Shown: positions 33,251 to 45,639, numbered from the stretch's first letter. The stretch: 64,000 nucleotides of DNA from Cristatella mucedo (GCA_009760855.2 WPIO01000007.1:3600001-3664000); one strand, 5' to 3'. The notes: a model not told the origin generated them from the letters alone. Program-made: numbers and translations.

Positions 33251-36200
33251 TCGCTAATGATAAAAAGCGAATAAGAATTCGTTTATCCGGCTGTCAGGCT
33301 GGCATCAGTTAAAATTCCTCGCCGCCTAAGCGCTCAGATGCCACCTGTGCGCTAAGCCGAGGCAGAGCACGAGCAGCCGGTGGCGGTTGCAAGGCAGAGT
33401 CAAAGCTAAGCAGGACGAATTGACCGAGGCGGCTTCGTGGCCAGCGGCTCATTCAACTGACCAGATGGCGCCGGCTTGGAAAGCAGCCCGGCGATCGATC
33501 GGCGGGAATCGAGGCCGATCTGAGGATTATTCCTTTACAGCCGATTCGGTTCGAGGCAGCGAATGGTCGCCGGTCACGCAAGCCGCGGTTTTCCTCCATT
33601 TCGACGGGCGGGTGTTTTCCTCCATTTCGATGGGCTCGGACTCGAGCCGGCTGACCGCGCCAGTTAACCAATTATTTCAACACTTAGCTATGGTAATTTA
33701 AGCAAGTAGCTCGGACCACGACTCCTGATTAGACAGCAATAACACGAATTTATCCACGTAATTAGTAATTAAGACTTGACATCTCCGGCTCGTAACTCGA
33801 GTGCTCTCGTCCAGCGGTTAACTCTTTTTTTCTTCAGCTGCCGAGGAACCGTAAGCATATTACTGCGTGCCTGCGTAGTGTCAGCTCCCTCCGGTCAGTA
33901 CCCCGGGGAATATTATAAGATGTGTCAGTAAACGGCGGCTGCAGCTAGAATAGTAGCCGGCGGTGTCAGCTTCTTTTCGCACTCGAGACAGCTGTGATTA
34001 CGAAACAGCGTACAGAATATTTTCTTTCTCTGCTGCTCAAGAACGCTCAAGTGTCCAACAGGGCAGCTGTGGCGGCAAAGACGTACGTGCAGCCAGCGCT
34101 GATCTGGATTGCTTCATGCTATCGAGTATGCCAAGGGTCTGCTAAGCATTGACTAATTAACTCGGACTTACTTTCCACGAACTCCCCCCGGAAAAGTCAT
34201 TAACAGACTCTAACAGACTATTGCATCTCGGCTTCTCACGCGGCTGCGAGTGCATCAACAGAAGTGGTTTTAGGAAAGCATCACCCGGCAGAGAATACAT
34301 TTGCAAGCGAAAAATTCACCCAGCGACGCTTTGCAGAAAGAAGTCAGTTCGGCGGGTGTGCGAAAGCAAAGTGCACTGCTCAAGTTTCCGACCGAGCCAG
34401 CTAAAACGCTCCGAGTTTGTTACAATACCGTTAGGATTGGGGTCAATTGTCGTGTGCAGCTATTGTGCAGTTCATTACCTACAAACACTTCCACGAGAGC
34501 CCCATTCGAGACGGCAGCGGCCGCGAAGCCTGTGACTTTCACCGGCGGCCAGTCTAGGCAATCGGCCGAGCTTCGGTTGCCTGCCGCTCCCCCTCGCCGC
34601 CGCCAATTGGTCAATCGGGCTTTTCTAGCAACGCGATACCGACCCTGCATAGAAGCTCGCCAGGACACAATCGTCGCCCAGACCTGAGCTAAAGCTCAAT
34701 CTCTGAGTGCGGCTGCATTGTTTATGCGTGCTTGCACGGATTACACGTCGCCCGCCTGTCTGGTACCTCTGCTTCTAGTATACGCCGGCTGGTAATCTGG
34801 GATGCTCTCTAAGCTTCTTAAGTTTTTAACTCGTTTAGCAAATTAGAACCACCAGCGGTGAAAGTACTCCTAAATTGCCTTGCGAGAGAGTACTAGTTTC
34901 GCCACACGGAATCCAATTTCTTTCAAGAGCAACAAAAAGGCAGAGCATGCGTGTGTCAGACGTCTCGCTTAACCGTAGTTGCAACTCAATATGCAAAAGC
35001 TAGGAGAGTTAGGATCGGCTTCGCTGGGGTTTCCGATGCTTGAGAAAGCAGCCCAGAAATATTGCAGCCAGCCACTACTGAGCAACAAGTCTACACAATC
35101 GATTAAAACGATGCTTCCATCTTAATACCGCCTAACTTCCGACGGTTGTCACTTATCCAACAATAGACGTCTGCCAGCTTTTTTTCACCGGATCCCTAAG
35201 ACTCAAACAAAGACTTTGAGAGTGCAAGGAAAGTGACGACAGCATGCATTAAGCACCTACACGATGAATTCTGCCCAAGTGGAGTCACGAAAAAAAAACA
35301 GGAGAAAACTCGTCGGCGTTTAATGAAGCCATCGCGGGTATCCGCATCTGATATCTAATAGTCAAGCTGTCACAAGAACCGGTTTTTATTGTGTCTCCTT
35401 AACTCCCATTAAAAAGCTCATCTCGCTTCCTTTATAGCGTGTCGGCGGATAAACAATGAGAGAGCAGGTGAAATCTCGCCAGGTAGAAAATGATTTTGAA
35501 TCAACCAGAGAAGGAACTCTGGCCACCCTTAATGTTGATTACATCTATTAATTTGGTGGACTTGGTGGATGATACGCTGCATGGTACAAATGCGTATTCA
35601 ATTTTTAAGTAGCTTTTTGGACAAGGAATTTGGCCAAAAACATACTTCCCTTTGCGAACAAGAAAGTTTGGAGAGCACAGCTCAAGAATAAAAATTTTAA
35701 ATGAACGCAATTCGCAAAAGTAGCACCGAGAAGCACTCTGGAAAATTTTGCCAAAATCGAAAACAAACTGAGTGGTGACAGGTAAGCAAAAACTTTTAAA
35801 AATAATTCTACAGTCTATTTCCCGTAATAAAGCGTCTCCGACAGCCTTGGTGACGTTTTCTGTACGAACAAAAAAGAAGCTGGAAGCCTTCAAGAGAACC
35901 TAAACTAGACAAAAGGAGTACTGTCTTTGAAGAGTTAACAAATGTCTTTTAAAAGTTAACAAAGACATTGAGACTACTACAGCATGTCAGCTAGGTACAA
36001 CTGAATGCGTGCAGGTTAACAAATGTCTTTGAAGAGTTAACAAAGACAGTGATATTAATGTCTTTGAAGAGTTAACAAAGACAGTGATACTACTACAACA
36101 GGTCAGCTAGGTACAACTGGATGCATGGAGGTACGGGGATATGGTCAGATATCTGCCTTTATGTGTCTCCAAAAAGCCACGAGGACTGATTAGTTGTCAC

Positions 36201-38496
36201 ACATGAAGAGCGCTGCACAGAACACCTAAAGCCGAAATGTCTTTCAGAGCGCATTCAATAGCCATCAGCGCTCATTCAATGCAACAAAGTAACAGTCAGA
36301 TATATAGAAGAAGCATGGTATCAGTAAGCTTCGTAGTCCAGGAACGATAGAGCATCAACCCCTACCACGAACAGTCTTTAAGCGGATCAAAGGGCTGCTA
36401 ATTAGAAATGGCGATGCCAAGCGATGCAAATCCAATCAATCATCAGCATGAGATGTCTGGCTTGTATCAGCTCGTACGAGCGCGAGCAGCTGAGATCTCT
36501 TTATCTGCCGCTACAATCTTGAGAAGTAGTATGGACGCCCAGAATTTCGTATGCTGGGCAGATGCAAGCAAGGCAAAAATAGCAGCTAGCAGCCAATCGA
36601 CAGACATCCAAGCACGGCAAATGTTGGCTACGACTACTGCCTGTACAAGTTATATTCTAAATAAATCTTCGACACGGTACACCGAAAAGAGGGCGGCCGG
36701 GGCGGCTGTTGAGCGGAAGTTGAGCTCACTCGGCCTTCCTTGACGAATGGTCGTGTAGGTGATTAGATTGACGAGCAAAACTTACTTTCACGCGAGTGAA
36801 CAAACTGTTGATAGCACACAACAAGCACGTGAACTGCTGAACGAGGCATAAAATCAAATTAGGACTACTGCAGTCCTTTTAGTGATGCTATCGGGCAACG
36901 GCAACGATGTGGAAACCACGGCTTGATATTAGCCGTAGCATATTTATGACTTTGCCCGATAGCAGAGGCTGATCAATCCCTTGCATTTATAGAAATATGA
37001 AACAAAGGCACTCTAACAGCAAGAATTCATTGATTGTTAAACGACGCGTATCAAAAGTAGCATAAAAGAGGCAGCGCCGGAAACCGAAGGGAGGTGCAGA
37101 TCACAGTTTTGCAGGTGAGAGTGCTTAATATTGACAATGCGAATATCCCTTTAATTGGAAGTAAAAAAGTGTTCAAGGTTTATATAGACGTTTTGCGAGA
37201 ACGGCTGTGTTAATCGTATCGGTTTACAAGTGGCTTGAAGGACGGGGATGTGTGGATTAATGGATCTAACGGCTTTTTAACGAGAGTCGTCTGAAGCGCA
37301 TCCACTGTCAACGTGGTTTGATTGGAGAGACATGAACAGATTGACTAATAGGCGCATGCATAGACATGGGCGGATAGAAAACCCTAAACCCAAACCCAAA
37401 ATAAACAGGACAGACGTTGGACATATGGATGGAGGTGGGGAAGCAGTTAAGCAGTTAGCAATTAAAATCAATATCCGAGGTCAGCTGCAAAGGGAGACTA
37501 CGGAGAATTTCAAGAAGTTTTCAACTTCCGACGCCTCAGAGGACATGTACTCATGTGAACAAATTCATGGTCTAGCCTGTCCATTAAATCTCGAGAGCTC
37601 ATCATTATACACCTGTATTTGTAATTGTGTGTGTTTACATATACTGTTCAAGCTAATATTCTGTCTAAATGGATAGAAAAGACGTATGAGCATAACTTAT
37701 TATTTTGCAATAAAGCAAGCTTGAGAAATTTTATTCATGACCAAAATATACAGTAAAGATATTCTTTTAAGTGTTTCACAATGAGTCTCGGAGGCAAGTA
37801 GCTGCCCTCGATTGTTAGCGAACATATTACAGCAGGTTCTATATTTGCAGCAGCTATGCAATAAAGCCTAATGGTCAAGTCAAAAGCAACCCGCAACAAG
37901 CTTGAAGTAGAGAAACAGCTAGTGCAGTGAGTTATGCTCTAAAACGTGGGTCATCTTTTTAAATAAAGCATATACTTATACTTGCAAATGTAATCGCTTA
38001 AAAGGTATTATACATTTCTTCAAAACACAAAAATAGATGCTAGTAACCATCTATACTACCCCATCCTGCTCCTGTGGGTGTATTTCTAGCGAAGCTAAAA
38101 TTCTTTAAATCGTCGATATCTGAGGAGCCATCATAAAATTATATTGTAACTTTTACATTTAGAAAGCTTTGATGTTTGTTGATTTATTGCCCCAAAGTAT
38201 AAGCTTTCACTGCTTATCAATGTTTAGAGCTAAATTAGGCTCAGTTCCTAGGCTCCACCTAGCTTTACTGGCAGACACGGGAGTTCACTAAAAAAAAGTC
38301 ACGTAGCATCAGGCCACTCTCCAATGAACATTCTGTCTCAATGAATACATGTCAGGTTTACTCTATTTTAACGGTATCAAACGCATATAAATACACTACC
38401 TATGTATATAGGCAGGTATAGTTTACAGTATTTATACTACTACTAGCAAAGTCAACACCTCAAGATTAATGTAAATAACGACCAAATCTTACAAAC
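33251..38496. other. CATIP intron interior, mostly unassigned
   Basis: Apart from the tandem hairpins at 35921–36124, no gene or repeat family was recognised. 33280–34700 is moderately GC-rich. Near 37378–37400 the string ACCCTAAACCCAAACCC is telomere-like. Open frames at 35501–35893 (minus) and 36408–36743 (plus) have no recognisable domains. Confidence 0.35.
35921..36124. repeat. Tandem array of short hairpins
   Basis: TGTCTTTGAAGAGTTAACAA plus AGACA is a hairpin (TGTCTTTG paired with CAAAGACA). It recurs at 35943–35967 (variant), 36024–36048 and 36059–36083. A second block with CAGCTAGGTACAACTG is duplicated at about 35974–36007 and 36089–36124, a period of about 115 bp. Confidence 0.85.
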
Positions 38497-38573
38497 CTGT
38501 GATGAGTGGCTCTGGAACTGTAGTTATCCTCATTGTCACCGGCGATCCAACTTGTACACGGCTCGTAAGACGG
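38497..38573 (-). CDS. CATIP: CATIP internal exon (RVQVGSPVTM motif)
   Basis: A 77-nt exon with acceptor TTACAATTCAG and donor ACAG|GTTTGTAAG. The first base completes a Gly codon (GG from upstream plus C). It then encodes RLTSRVQVGSPVTMRI followed by TTVPEPLIT, and leaves one base for the next exon. The RVQVGSPVTM block is a hallmark of the conserved CATIP core. The intron separating it from the next upstream exon is only 173 bp (38574–38746), the shortest in the gene. Confidence 0.88.
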
Positions 38574-38746
38574 CTGAATTGTAAGAAAAAATGCTGGACC
38601 AATGCAAGACTGCTTCATGCACAATTTCCAGGATTTGCAATTGTATAGTGTCAATGGCCTAGCGAGGTAGATCGCATTTTGTTGAGGCTATATCAGGTTG
38701 ACACAAAACTTATCATTCGTTTACCAGAGCTCTCATAATAACGTAC

Positions 38747-38871
38747 CCGAACTGATCAAAGTAAGATTGCCAAGTCGTGGGCAGGTCGTTGGGAGAGTGG
38801 ATCACCCTCTCAATGCCGGATACAAGAATGAATATATCATCAATTCCTTGACTTCGTTCCGCAAGTGGCTT
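38747..38871 (-). CDS. CATIP: CATIP internal exon (GIERVIHS / LPTTWQSYF)
   Basis: A 125-nt exon with acceptor GCTTTCTGTAG and donor TTCGG|GTACGT. It starts in phase 0 with KPLAERSQGIDDIFILVS, then GIERVIHSPNDLPTTWQSYF and DQF, and ends in phase 2. The GIER-IHS and LPTTWQ-YF strings are the strongest family signature seen in the window. The 18-residue spacing between the preceding exon (…LCATTY) and GIER matches my recollection of vertebrate CATIP, which argues against a missed exon in this intron. Confidence 0.9.
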
Positions 38872-39438
38872 CTACAGAAAGCAAACACGCACGGTCAAAT
38901 GAAATAATCGCGGGAAATCATCCCTGAAAGTATATCGCCGAACGGCAGGAAAGGCAAGTGATTGTTTGTGGAAAACCATAAACGTGATATTGCTCAATAC
39001 CAGGTCAATCTGCTTCACACTAGAAGGCCATTGTCTCGCATGCAGCGCCGTGCACCATTTGAGGTTCTCAAATTTTCCAGTTTAATTCTATGGAGGAGCA
39101 GTTTAATGTACACAGGTACAGGTATGTATATATCCTTCGGATGCTGCTAAGTGCTTACAGTTATCCGGAACCAGCTTCCGAGAAAAATGTCCTATTATCG
39201 CATCATTCTTTTTTCAAGCGATCAATGTTTCCCGACCAGTGTCTTCTAGTACAGAATAACCAATTACATTCTTTCTTGATTCATTTAAAATGCATGTCTG
39301 GAAGATAGCAAGGTACCAGTTACAAGGCTACTATGAAAAGTTACATTAAAAACGTCACAGCAACGGTTTTTCAGAATAAATGCACATCAGCGAGCAATAG
39401 CTGTGATATTTACGTATTGCGACACAATATCAATCCAA

Positions 39439-39724
39439 TGATAATAATAATAATAATAATAATAACAATAGTAATAATACACTCGATAAAGCGCCCTCAG
39501 AGAACTCAATCTCTTTCTAGGCGCTTTACATTTGCTGCAAAGGAAACATGATCGAGTGGTGAGTGGTATCATGCTTGATAAATAACATGCATAACATGGT
39601 TGGGGTGACATGCACAGGATCAGCATGTAAGTGTAGTTAGTGGCAGCATGCAACAGTCAGCACGCATAAGCACATAAAGGACGAATCGCAGAGACGCAGT
39701 ATTTAGTGGGTCCCTGTGATTCGT
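39439..39724 (-). mobile_element. LINE-A 3' end with terminal fold-back
   Basis: (ATA)n, hairpin tail (AAGCGCCCTCAGAGAACTCA) and 3' UTR in minus orientation up to about 39695. It is then joined to about 28 bp of the same 3'-UTR region in plus orientation (CAGTATTTAGTGGGTCCCTG…ATTCGT). The inverted junction suggests a 5' inversion during insertion. Confidence 0.8.
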
Positions 39725-39925
39725 GCTCTCCTGTGCTCTCCTGACTCTGCTATGCTTCCTACTTTCTCTTTGTTGTGTGAGACGAAGTCTGTTGGCTACA
39801 GAATATGTGCCGAAAGTCGCTTAGGCTGAGAGTGCTCTATACAAAACTCTCCTGCATAGCACCCACATAGTCTTTGTGGCTTTGTGGAGATACTGACGGA
39901 GATGCAAGGGATGTCACGATGCCAG
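39725..39925 (+). mobile_element. LINE-C 3' UTR fragment
   Basis: Contains TTTCTCTTTGTTG-GTGAGA, GAAGTCTGTTGGCTAC, CCGAAAGTCGCTTAGGCTGA and TCTTTGTGGCTTTGTGGAGA, as in the other LINE-C ends. Abuts the LINE-A fold-back. Confidence 0.7.
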
Positions 39926-40059
39926 TCGGTAGCAAGTGCTAAGCTTTGGGAGTATCAGTATTGAAGTCACGATCTCTAATAAAATTACATTGTTTTCCCT
40001 GACTACAGCACAGCTAAAAGACGAATCGGAGGAGCGGGTAGTACTGTGGAAACCCTGAG

Positions 40060-41570
40060 AAGTCAGTGTCTCCGAATGCTAAGTCAGAGTAAAGGAATGT
40101 TTTGGTCTAAAAGTAACAGATCCTCGATGACGATCTGCTCTTTGAAGGGGAGTCAATGCAGGTCTGTTCAAGTGCTTTAATTGCAGTTGCCACGCTCACG
40201 CTAGACAAGCTTAGCCACTAAGTTTTGCGCCAACTGTGTCATAACACATAGGAAGAAGATATGCAGGTGGGTAATTAGTTGCGAATGTCACAAATGCATT
40301 GACTCACTGGCTGTGGTATCTTTATATAAGCAAGCCCAAATGTTTGCAATGGTGTGAAGCTGAAACTAGGCGGTCTTAGCTGCAGAACTAACGTGGCCAT
40401 CTAGTAAAAGGTCATTTTGGAATGGGATATCCAGATTCCATGCAGAGGGTAAAGGAGATTACCAGCTGAGACCATTAAGTTTATGCAATCCATTTTTTGA
40501 GTGACACTGGATGTGTTCTAAACTATTAAGTTGGTTTATTTCATTCAACTTGAGAAAGATTGTTGCCATATGTTTTAATTTCAAAAAGACAAGCTGCAAG
40601 GGAGCTGAAGAGCTTGAGACGCTGAAAGGCAGAGACAAGTCATAGCACAAGTACAGCTGTTAAGTATCATCTACAACGAAATAAAAGCCTAGATTTCGCT
40701 TGGCGATTACATCGCCACAAGGGAGGGTATAGATGGTGAACAGAATTGGATCAAAAATGAATCCCTTGGGTGTTCCCTACTTTAGAAGTTTACTGCTTGA
40801 CCAGCTACCGTTCAAACCTGCATTCTAAAGTCTCCCACTGCCACAGGACCTGAACCGTTTCAGTGCAGTGTCAATTACGTCTAGGCAAGATGATAAGGCG
40901 CGCAAGAAGGACACGATCAATGGTATTTAAAGCTGCAGAGAACTACTAGTTGCAGAAGCTCTTTAGTGATTCAGGATTCCAGGGAAGGACACTATACACG
41001 CGCATAGTGCCAACTAGCTATTTGCTCGAAAACGCGAATAGAACTTGCAAAGTCTGAAACTTGGATGTAAGAGTTTGTCCGATCCTTGTAGCTCCTTTGA
41101 TAGAAGCAGCAGAATGGCGTTTGAGTGAAAATTTCCTAAGTTCTCCTTGTCTGGTATCGACTCCTTAATGAGCGTCCTGACAAAGCTCTCTTTGAAGGAC
41201 GCAGTAAAACAAAAGTCTTAGGCTAAGGAAATATGTATTATGTTAATTATGCAGGGCAGCGGTCAATCTAGCCATTTCGGACTGAAGGTGAGCTTGAGTT
41301 CCAGAGGGTTAGCAGTCTTCCTAGACAGATAGGTGAACTTTGAAATGAGTTCAGCAGGGGCAAGTTTGTAGGTGAACAATGAGGTAGAGCAAGGACCGGA
41401 TGCCGTAGGGTCCAGCAGGAATGAGCTAATCCTTGATGATTGGCTCCGATCTTGTATATTTTAGTAGTAGCAAGCTGTAAAAGATCAGCTAGATAGCCGC
41501 ACGGACCGTTTGGTATTGGGCTGACCTGGGAGTAGCTAAAAAGACGGCCAACAGTCGACATCAGCAATTT
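40060..41570 (-). mobile_element. LINE-B relic (linker to C-terminus)
   Basis: The minus-strand frame 41567–41268 begins MLMSTVGRLFSYSQ…GPCGYLADLLQ, aligning with MLMSTINHLLNRSR…PCDDLADRFSRFF of the 51433 LINE-A copy. Further left come a degraded RT core and the NLVAKL-like C-terminal part. Many stops. In sense with CATIP within its intron. Confidence 0.7.
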
Positions 41571-42112
41571 TTAATCGTTTATAGGAGATTCAACTACGTT
41601 CTTACTGAACCTACATTTGGCTATAATCACTAACATGTGATATGCTTCATTTTCAACTTACAGTATGCAAAGTGTTTAAGATTAGATTAAGACTATTAAT
41701 ATTAAGATTAAGATTTGTTTAAGATTAGATTATTAGATTGGTTTTCTTATGGCGCTATAAAACTGCTATATTATTATGATAATAGTGGCTCCTTGCCTCA
41801 GATGTCTGAGGTAGGTAGCTCTCTGGTACTGTGACCAACTAATACGGCATCGTTAGTATATTGAGACAGCCAACTTTCTGGTAAATACATGTGTGCCCAT
41901 ACCAGGAAGTCCAACACGGTAGCCAACGTATATTTTATATTTAAATTAAATAAACACATCTTGAGATATTTTGTTATAGATTTTAGGATTTAGGTTCAAG
42001 ATTTGGGGTATAGGATTAAGAGTTTGGGCGTAGGTTTTTTTATTTAATGTTTACAGATGCTGGCACCAAATTGAACTTCCAGCTATGGATAAAGTCCCCG
42101 TAGCTGCCCTCG

Positions 42113-42272
42113 TTTGGCCTAGGGGTTAAGGTGCTCGCCTTGATGACCGAGGTCAAGGTAAATGCATTTGATTACCTAGGTCATGGGCTCGAGCCCTGCG
42201 GCATATTGAAGCACCTGGATAGAGATTAGGTTCTTTTAGGCGCTATACAAATGATTTTTAATTATTTATTTA
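42113..42272 (+). mobile_element. SINE1 copy with duplicated central segment
   Basis: Head TTTGGCCTAGGGGTTAAGGT, B-box-like TGGGCTCGAGCCCTG, tail AGCACCTGGATAGAGATTAG then CTTTTAGGCGCTATACAAAT. It has about 25 extra bases between the A and B boxes (GACCGAGGTCAAGG…CTAGGTC), also seen in 31262–31395, 14915–15082 and 59590–59755: a second SINE1 subtype. Confidence 0.85.
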
Positions 42273-42702
42273 TAGCAGAAAGTTGGCATTCTTTGTGCAA
42301 AATGGCACCGTAAGAACTGCTGGGATATCACTGTGGATAATTTTTTGTATCTCTCCGCCACTCATACATTGTATGTTCATATCGCATTTACGTATAAGGC
42401 ACAGAGGCTGACTTTCTTACCTGTGTGTGCAGGTGTAACTTTGATCCATCTTTGGATCTTTATGAGGGAAGAGAAAATCAAAAATCATTAGTTTATTGAA
42501 AGAACTCTCACTATGCTTTGAACTTGCAGACGTGCGTGGAAGTAACTATTTTATTGTTTGTATGTGCATTCATCAGACCAGAAGCTATGACAGTGCTGCC
42601 GGCCTCTTGGATAAATCCTCGAAAAGCAGCCCACACAAATACCTTCCTTCTTTTACGCAGAGAGCTGAAAACAGAAAAATCCCCAAGTCTACTCGTACTT
42701 AC

Positions 42703-42852
42703 GTATGTGGTAGCACATAGGTTAGCATCGGCATCAAACGAAATCAGCTGACAGTCATCCGGCACACCTTTCTTTACAAGCAGCCTCAGCAGGAGGAGGT
42801 TGGATCCTAGCATTAACCAGAAAACTTCATCATCAGCGAGCGAGAATTGCAT
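42703..42852 (-). CDS. CATIP: CATIP internal exon (GSNLLLLRLL), acceptor irregular
   Basis: A 150-nt exon (50 codons), reading from MQFSLADDEV through GSNLLLLRLLVKKGVPDDC to LISFDADANLCATTY, then donor CATAC|GTAAGTACG. The SNLLL-RLL and SFD-D-NLC-TY patterns fit the CATIP core. Phase 0 on both sides fits the neighbouring exons. The left boundary is an inference: an in-frame TAA lies 15 nt upstream of the ATG, and the 12 nt between the TAA and the ATG hold no AG. The dinucleotide just before the ATG is TG. This may be a non-canonical acceptor, a mutated site or a sequence error. Confidence 0.75.
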
Positions 42853-44012
42853 CACAAGCAGAAATTATGGCAGTTTCTCACTTGGCGCCAAATTTTTGGA
42901 CAAAAGAAGTCGAGAGGAAATTGCATATTGCCATTGTATATTTTTCTTCAACGTAGCACACACAAAATGAAAAACCACAAACCAAGGACTTCGTGTATGG
43001 TCAGGCATGATGGCTCATTCTTCATGAAAGCAGTGTAGCGAGGCGCTCCTTATACCCGGCATTTTGCATACAATGGAGTAATTTAAAAATTACCTGCAGC
43101 GTTAAAATTAAGTGCGCTCTTGCGATCACGATTACTGTGCTGCATCTCTTTCACCGACACCGACTGCCCACGGAAACGTAGATGGGGCACCTGGTAAGGG
43201 GGTCGGGATTTTCATGTACGGGCAACATCCGAAAATGAAGAAAGGTAATAGCAAACAGTCCTACCGTTTATTCGACACGCATTCGGTGGCTGCTAAACGA
43301 CTTGAAGTAGGACATAATTTCATCGTTGCTGACGATTCCAGCTAGATCTTTCTCGATATACATAAAATCGCATCGTTGAGGTAATCGGCCCTCAGGGTCG
43401 TGCTCAAGCGAGTCTTTATAAACTGTAAAGCTTGGCAGACGGACTCGGCTGGAGCAGTCGACACTGACGGTGTCAGAATCAGGTGCACCAGTCAGAAGCC
43501 GGCCTTGCTTCGTCCGGACTGCACCAGCACAATGGAGAGTTGGGCAATGTGTTGAAACTTATCAATGTCTTAGCCATCTTCATTTCAATGAACATTTTAG
43601 GCAGCTGCTTCTTCAATAGGATTAGCTCCACTTCGGGAAAGTCCATGGAGTATAACCTTCCGGCGAGTTCTGAGAGTTGATAAAGGTAAGGGCAGCTATT
43701 TTATTCAGCGGCGATATGCACCAGTGGCCGCACCCAGACGGAGCATCTCCATTGACTCGTCGCCGGATCGGAAACTGAATTCCATGTGGACTGAGTGAGG
43801 GCTTGCATTAAAAAAAGTAACAAGAAGCTCTCCGTGCCTTCGACAGAACGGCGTGAGTGGGTGACGACTTCCAGCTGTGCTTTTGACTGCCACTGAGGGT
43901 TCTATCGATGAAAGCGGCACCAAAGTCGGTGTGCTTAAAGGATGGTCACGGAGAACTGTGCCATTGCACCCTAGGAACCTATCTATCATTTAGGGACGCC
44001 TCACCTCGATTG
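42853..44012. other. CATIP intron sequence, unassigned
   Basis: No exon, repeat or RNA gene could be supported. Open frames at 43112–43345 (plus) and 43705–43989 (minus) have no recognisable domain. Confidence 0.3.
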
Positions 44013-44195
44013 CTGAGCCGTGATGGCACACTAGGCAAGGTGGTTGCTTTTCACGACCTCGATCCCGAAGTCGTGGCTTCGAATCCTGCGGTTGGCGATC
44101 CTTTATTACCACTGCAAGCGGTGGTAATAGCGTACAGTTTCTTATGTTGCTACACAAAAGAGGCTGTTAAATCACCTAATATCTACTTATTGCCG
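44013..44195 (+). mobile_element. SINE2 copy
   Basis: Starts TGAGCCGTGATGGCACACTA; B-box-like GTGGCTTCGAATCCTGCGG; ends near GCTACACAAAAGAGGCTGTT. More diverged than the 45355 and 46346 copies. Inside the CATIP intron. Confidence 0.85.
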
Positions 44196-45354
44196 CAGAT
44201 GAATTTAAATATACTAGCCCCATGTACACGTGGTCCTGTGTGCCTACTTGCTGAAGTCATTTCTCAAAATGCCTCTTCCAACGAATGCAAGCAGACCTGT
44301 GGAGTACATGGTAGCCGTACGGTACTCGGCCCACTGGTCCTCGATAGTGCCATGTATCCTGCACCCGACGCACGCGGAGATGAAGCACAACGGCCCACCT
44401 GCAGGTACGAATGACGGGTGTCGCCTACAATTTTAAGGCTGCGTGTCGACATTGGAGATCTTGATCCAGTATCTCGGTCAATGTCGCAACGAACTCCTGA
44501 AGGCGATTGCCCTGGAGGAAGTCTAATCCTTAATTGTACAGCTAGCATTTCATCAGCTCGTTGTTGGTGATGTTGTCGTACCATAATGACAGGAGTAACA
44601 TCATCATCTTTCGAGCAGAATTATGTCAGCCCAATCTGAACGTTAGTTCTTTGCAACGATCGTTTTGAGATCGATGATGGCACGGCCGCTCCCGGCGGTG
44701 ATACTGTTAATCTAGGCGACGATAGCGCAGCAGTAACCTCGGCACATTTGTCGTCACTCCACTTCAACTCCGTGGGAGAATCACGGTAGACAAATCTTAT
44801 TATTTAGCTGCTGTCTTGTTTCAGTCCAGCAGTAAGTTTATTTTATTATGTTAACAATCGGTCTGTGGTGCCACTTGCCCCCAACCATTACCTCATCAGC
44901 AATTAGGTTCCCAAGGGGGTAAGGCAGTTAGCGATTCCGGGAATCTGTAGCTGCATTTATTCGAGCGTAGCGAGGCTTATAAAAACTAAGTGGTCCTATA
45001 AAATACCCAAGCCCGTGCCCCTACCAGACTTCCCCTGTTCCCCAGTTCCTGCCCTGTCCTGATATAGGAGCGCCGGGGTCGCAGCCTCCCGCCCGCTTTA
45101 GGGAGAGAGGGGAGATTGCCTCATTGCTCACTACCTGGCTCGGCCACTGCTCGGCACTACGCCGGAAAGTCAAATGAGCCTGCCTTGACACCTTCTGCGC
45201 TCCTCCCAGACCCAATGAAATGCGGTTACCCTGAAAGTGATTGTTAGCATGGCTATGATTAGTTAAGCGAAGCAAATGCACCTAGAGCTGGATTACAGCA
45301 AGAATGGAATCTTAACAGCAGAACTCTCTGAAGAATCTGAAAGAGGCGATATCG
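44196..45354. other. CATIP intron sequence, unassigned
   Basis: No family recognised. A minus-strand frame between about 44800 and 44250 is open for long stretches (for example LKWSDDKCAEV and STRSLKIVGDTRHSYLQ) but has a stop near 44620 and no known domain. Possibly a decayed mobile-element gene. Confidence 0.3.
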
Positions 45355-45545
45355 GTGAGCCGTGATGGCACACTAGGTAAGGCGGTTGCTTTCACGACCT
45401 CGGTCCCGAGGTCGTGGGTTCGATTCCTGCAGTGGGCGATTCTATATCGCCACTGCAAGCGGTGGTGACAGCCGTAAAGGCTCTTCTGTCGCTATACAAA
45501 AAGACGCTGTTTAATCAGCTAGGAATTATAATTATAATAAAATTA
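45355..45545 (+). mobile_element. SINE2 copy
   Basis: GTGAGCCGTGATGGCACACT, then GGTAAGGCGG (A-box region), GTGGGTTCGATTCCTGC (B box), GCTCTTCTGTCGCTATACAA and AATCAGCTAGGAATT, with a short AT-rich tail. About 190 bp and close in sequence to the 46346 and 49332 copies. Confidence 0.92.
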
Positions 45546-45639
45546 TATGAGGAACAAGCCTAGATCAATCTACATACAACCTTTGGTTGACAGGGCTGCA
45601 TGCCTCAGGGATATATCCCCGTAAAGCAAAAGCTGTGTG

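Noticed and set aside
35501..35893. 130-codon minus-strand open frame, and a plus-strand donor-like CAG|GTAAGCA at 35780
   Set aside because: Hydrophobic, Phe/Ser-rich sequence with no recognisable domain. No acceptor and frame combination on either strand gives a convincing exon.
36408..36743. 111-codon plus-strand open frame
   Set aside because: No domain, no splice context and antisense to CATIP; could be chance.
42421..42458. Possible 37-nt CATIP exon with good acceptor and donor strings
   Set aside because: It would break the reading frame between the 42703 and 38747 exons, and the 18-residue spacing between those exons already matches the family.
44250..44850. Extended minus-strand open sequence (STRSLKIVGDTRHSYLQ and neighbours)
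   Set aside because: Considered as a Helitron or host exon, but no diagnostic motif was present and a stop interrupts it near 44620.
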